From Stackebrandtia nassauensis DSM 44728 (GTDB lineage: Bacteria; Actinomycetota; Actinomycetes; Mycobacteriales; Micromonosporaceae): DNA of 64,000 bases. A program made the position numbers and the translations under genes. Below the pieces are notes generated by a model. That model searched no databases. It saw only the letters and a program-made list of their open reading frames with translations, and had not been told where the DNA came from. Positions 61,174-64,000 of the stretch are shown in pieces; the first letter of the stretch is position 1; the number at the start of each line of letters is the position of its first letter. Location of the stretch: assembly GCF_000024545.1 (NCBI RefSeq), contig NC_013947.1, positions 3,286,001 to 3,350,000 on the forward strand, in the 5' to 3' direction.

Positions 61174-63732
61174 CTACTCTACGTCGCCACGCTCCACAAT
61201 CTCCACTGTGCCGTTTCCGCCGTCGACGCGGACGCGGTCGCCGTCGTTGATGCGGGTGGTGGCGTCGCCGCAACCCACGACGGCCGGGATCCCCAGTTCC
61301 CTGGCCACGATGGACGCGTGGGACAGGGAGGCCCCGATGTCGGTGACGACCGCGCCGAGCCTGGGGAACACCGGGGTCCAGCCGATGTTGGTGATCTTGG
61401 TGACGAGGATGTCGCCGACGTCGATGCGGTGGGCCTGGCTCATGTCGGCCACGACCCGGGCGACGCCTTCGACGACGCCGGTCGACCCGGCGGTGCCCAC
61501 GACGGTGTCACCGCGCGCGGCGGCGCCCGCGTTGGGTGCGGCCAGGTCGCCGCGCCGCGCCGGATCGGCGGCCCATGCCTCGGGGTCGAACGCGCCCCGG
61601 ATCCAGGTCGGGTACACCGGCAGGGTGCGGTAGTGGTCGTAGGTGGCGCGACGGGCGGGCACCCGGGCGGTGGCGGTGTCGTCGCCGTCCAGCAGGGCCT
61701 CGATCTCCTCGAACTCGCAGAAGAACACGTCGTCGCCGTGGCCGGTGATCTCGCCCAGCCGCAGCAGGAACTCGCGGGTCACCCACGCGACCCGCACGGC
61801 TTCGGAGCGGGCGGCCTCGCGGGCGCGCACCGCCTCGGTGGCGGCGTTCATGCGTTTGGCCAGTGCGGCGACCTTGCCGGGGTGGTTGGCGGTGAAGCGT
61901 TTCATCGCGGCGTCCTTGGCCTCGGTCTGGCGGGCCAGCAGCGCGTCGACGTCGGGGGCGTCCTTGAGCCCGGCCAGTTGCGCGTCGAGCCAGTTCGGGT
62001 CCTCGGCGGGGCGGGGCGCGTACATCTCCATCTCGTCGGGGCAGCGGTGTCCCCACCGGGCGATGTAGGTGTCGGCGTCGATGTCGCCGTCGGCCAGTTG
62101 CCGCAGGCCCAGCAGCGGGCCGAGGCTCGCCAGCGATTCAGTGGTGGTGTGGGCGCCGGTGACCAGCGCGTTGGCGTCGGCGTCGTCGACGTACTTGAGC
62201 AGCCAGGGCCGCAGTTTGGCCAGCGCGTTGCCGTTGACGCGGCCTCCGGCGGCCAGCATCCGGGGCGCGTCGTGTCCCAGCCCGACGCATTGGTTCGTCC
62301 AGACCTCGGCCAGCTCGGCGACGGTGGTGGCGGCTGCGATCGCGGTGCGGGCGGTGTCGCAGCGCGCCGGGAACTTCGCGACGTAGTCGTCGAGGTTCTT
62401 TTGGTAGTGCTTGACCTCGGCGGCGAAGCGGCGCGCGTCGGGCAGCACCAGCCGGATGGTCTTCCACCACGAGAACGGCGGTCGTGGCATGCCCGCGGCG
62501 GCCGGTGGTACGCCGAAGGCCAGCGCGCCGGCCTTGCGCATGAGCGAACCCATGCCCAAAGCCTTGGCCACCCCCATCAGCAGGCTGTAGTTGATGTACA
62601 GGCGGCCGCCGATGTTGCCGCACACCCGGTGCTCGCCCAGTCCGGGGATGGCCATGGCCGCGCCCAGGTTGTTCTTGGTCATCGACCAGGTTATGGGGGT
62701 CATGATGCTGGGGACGGCTTCGGCCACGTTGGACGCCGTCCACAGGAAGTCGCCGTTCAGACTGTCGTTCCACTCCTCGCGCGCGACGGGTGCGGCGGCC
62801 AGGTTGGTGATGGGCCGGGCCTGCAACACCGTGAAGGCGCCGTCGGCGAGGGCCCATTCGATGTCCATGGGCTGGCGGTACAGCGCGACGACGCGGGCGC
62901 CCAGCGCGGCCAGCCTCGCCGCGGCTTCGTCGTCCAGGACCGGGAGACCGCGTTGGTCTTCGGGTACGTCGGTCTCGACGGTGCCGCCGTCGACGCGCAC
63001 CGTCTTGACAGTCTTGTCGGCGATGGTCTGGTCGACGACGGCGCCGCTGTTGGCGTCGACGGTGATGGTGTCGGCCGAGACCTTCCCGGACACGACGGCC
63101 TCACCGAGGCCCCAGGCGGCGTTGATGATGATCTGGTCGCGGGCGCCGGTGACGGGGTTGGCGGTGAACATGACCCCGGCGGCTTCGGCGTCGATGAGTT
63201 CCTGCACGACCACGGCCATCGACACGTCGTCGGCGGCGATGTCGTTGCGGGCCCGGTATTCCACGGCCCGTTCGGTCCACAGTGACAGCCAGCAGCGTTT
63301 GACAGCGGCGGTGACGGCCTCGACGCCGACGATGTTGAGGTAGGACTCCATCTGCCCGGCGAACGACGCCTCGGGCAGGTCCTCGGCGGTGGCCGAGGAC
63401 CGTACCGCGACCGCCGCACCGCTCAGGGTGGCGTAACCGGCGGCGATGGCCTCGGCTACCGCGTCGGGCATGGGCGCGGCCTCCAGCAGTTCGGCCACCG
63501 TCCGGCACGCCTCAGCCAGTGCCTTGGCGTCGGTGACGTCGATGCCCGCCACGATGGAGTGTGGATTCAGGCCGGAGGTGAAGGACTCGTAGGCGGCGGT
63601 GGTGACGTGGAATCCTTGCGGGACCGGTAGTTTGGCGCGGGCCATGATGGCCAGTGACGCGCCTTTGCCGCCGGTGTTGTGGGTGGCGGCGGCCTCGGCG
63701 TCGAGCCGAAGCCACAAAGGATGCTGTGGCAT
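61174..63732 (-). CDS. PEP-synthase-family phosphotransferase, rifampin phosphotransferase-like
   Basis: An 852-residue enzyme with three domains. Residues 1-320: ATP-grasp-like PPDK N-domain (GGKGASLAIMARAKLPVPQG, AVRSSATAEDLPEASFAGQ, VMFTANPVTGARDQI). Residues about 330-740: a helical substrate domain with no pyruvate/PEP barrel. Residues about 760-852: the swivelling phosphohistidine domain with GASLSHASIVARELGIPAV (His about 805). Absence of the TIM barrel and the overall length match rifampin phosphotransferases (about 860 residues) rather than PEP synthase. No rifamycin-associated palindrome is seen upstream. A MarR regulator lies just upstream in the same direction, and an alpha/beta hydrolase follows. 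Another hydroxylated substrate is possible. Confidence 0.82.
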   Translation of the reverse strand: MPQHPLWLRLDAEAAATHNTGGKGASLAIMARAKLPVPQGFHVTTAAYESFTSGLNPHSIVAGIDVTDAKALAEACRTVAELLEAAPMPDAVAEAIAAGYATLSGAAVAVRSSATAEDLPEASFAGQMESYLNIVGVEAVTAAVKRCWLSLWTERAVEYRARNDIAADDVSMAVVVQELIDAEAAGVMFTANPVTGARDQIIINAAWGLGEAVVSGKVSADTITVDANSGAVVDQTIADKTVKTVRVDGGTVETDVPEDQRGLPVLDDEAAARLAALGARVVALYRQPMDIEWALADGAFTVLQARPITNLAAAPVAREEWNDSLNGDFLWTASNVAEAVPSIMTPITWSMTKNNLGAAMAIPGLGEHRVCGNIGGRLYINYSLLMGVAKALGMGSLMRKAGALAFGVPPAAAGMPRPPFSWWKTIRLVLPDARRFAAEVKHYQKNLDDYVAKFPARCDTARTAIAAATTVAELAEVWTNQCVGLGHDAPRMLAAGGRVNGNALAKLRPWLLKYVDDADANALVTGAHTTTESLASLGPLLGLRQLADGDIDADTYIARWGHRCPDEMEMYAPRPAEDPNWLDAQLAGLKDAPDVDALLARQTEAKDAAMKRFTANHPGKVAALAKRMNAATEAVRAREAARSEAVRVAWVTREFLLRLGEITGHGDDVFFCEFEEIEALLDGDDTATARVPARRATYDHYRTLPVYPTWIRGAFDPEAWAADPARRGDLAAPNAGAAARGDTVVGTAGSTGVVEGVARVVADMSQAHRIDVGDILVTKITNIGWTPVFPRLGAVVTDIGASLSHASIVARELGIPAVVGCGDATTRINDGDRVRVDGGNGTVEIVERGDVE

Positions 63733-63741
63733 CCGTGGAGT

Positions 63742-64000
63742 CTACGAGTCGTTCAGCCGGATGGCGGCGTCGCGCAACACCTGTGTGACGTGGAGGGTCT
63801 GGCGCAGTTCGTCGGTGTCGAGTTCGCCGAGGATCTTGCGGAACTGCGACAGGCCGTTGTCGGTGATCTCCTCCATCAGGTCCAGGCCCTCGTCGGTCAG
63901 CGACACCCGCCGGATCCGGCGGTCGTGGACGTCTTCGGTGCGGCGCACCAGATCCTGGGCGACGAGGCGGTCGACGATGCCGGTGACGGTGCCCAGTTTG
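63742..64000 (-). CDS. MarR-family regulator, C-terminal part (runs off the window end)
   Basis: The visible 85 C-terminal codons begin inside the winged helix (KLGTVTGIVDRLVAQDLVRR) and continue TEDVHDRRIRRVSLTDEGLD, the MarR wing. The dimerisation helix ends DAAIRLNDS. The gene is 9 bp upstream of the rifampin-phosphotransferase-like gene and probably in one operon with it. MarR proteins commonly sense the drug handled by the adjacent gene. The N-terminus lies beyond the window. Confidence 0.88.
   Translation of the reverse strand, partial: KLGTVTGIVDRLVAQDLVRRTEDVHDRRIRRVSLTDEGLDLMEEITDNGLSQFRKILGELDTDELRQTLHVTQVLRDAAIRLNDS

Overview
The window is GC-rich DNA with many GTG and TTG starts and tightly overlapping operons, typical of an actinobacterium. 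Its right half keeps the gene order I know from Streptomyces: chorismate synthase, shikimate kinase/dehydroquinate synthase, dehydroquinase, efp, nusB, bldD, the pyrR-pyrB-pyrC-carA-carB-pyrD-pyrF operon, ihf, gmk, rpoZ, coaBC and metK. The presence of bldD and sIHF points to a morphologically complex actinomycete. Differences from Streptomyces (a fused AroK-AroB, a protease between coaBC and metK, no extra gene between pyrC and carA) suggest a more distant family such as Glycomycetaceae. That placement is inference only; no 16S rRNA gene is present.

Layout. 1-9460: the 5' end of typA, a chaperone-like Hsp70 fused to a WD40 propeller, an acetyl-xylan-esterase-like enzyme, a membrane protein, an apparently frameshifted small membrane protein, a PLP dehydratase with a divergent LysR regulator, a secreted phospholipase-D-like protein and an NTF2-like protein. 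9490-17801: a carbohydrate locus with a Tat lipoprotein binding protein, two permeases, a cytoplasmic GH172 (DUF2961) hydrolase, and on the other strand a sugar kinase and a fucose/arabinose-isomerase-like enzyme, with a LacI regulator. The same 14-bp sequence lies just downstream of both structural promoters, so this looks like one regulon. 17856-21885: a second sugar ABC system (ATPase, permease, lipoprotein) with its own divergent LacI regulator and a perfect 22-bp palindrome. 21961-26617: a MarR regulator with a membrane protein, an MBL hydrolase, rsgA and an orphan NuoL/M/N-like membrane protein. 26726-32304: uvrA, a GT-C-like membrane protein, a prepilin-peptidase-like protein and a subtilisin-inhibitor family protein.

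32685-51672 is the core metabolic block: aromatic amino acid pathway, translation and transcription factors, BldD, the whole de novo UMP pathway as one overlapping operon, then sIHF, gmk, rpoZ and coaBC. carA carries three exact in-frame copies of a 36-bp repeat. 51818-57581 holds a secreted serine protease, metK with a strong terminator, a hypothetical protein, a membrane-anchored secreted protein overlapping a sortase, a tiny membrane protein and a HAD hydrolase. 57663-64000 holds a HelY-type helicase, an alpha/beta hydrolase, a rifampin-phosphotransferase-like enzyme and the C-terminal part of a MarR regulator.

I found no rRNA or tRNA genes, no CRISPR array, no insertion sequence and no prophage. 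The most interesting items are the GH172/isomerase/kinase regulon (possible D-arabinose or furanoside catabolism), the carA minisatellite, the Hsp70-WD40 fusion and the AroK-AroB fusion.
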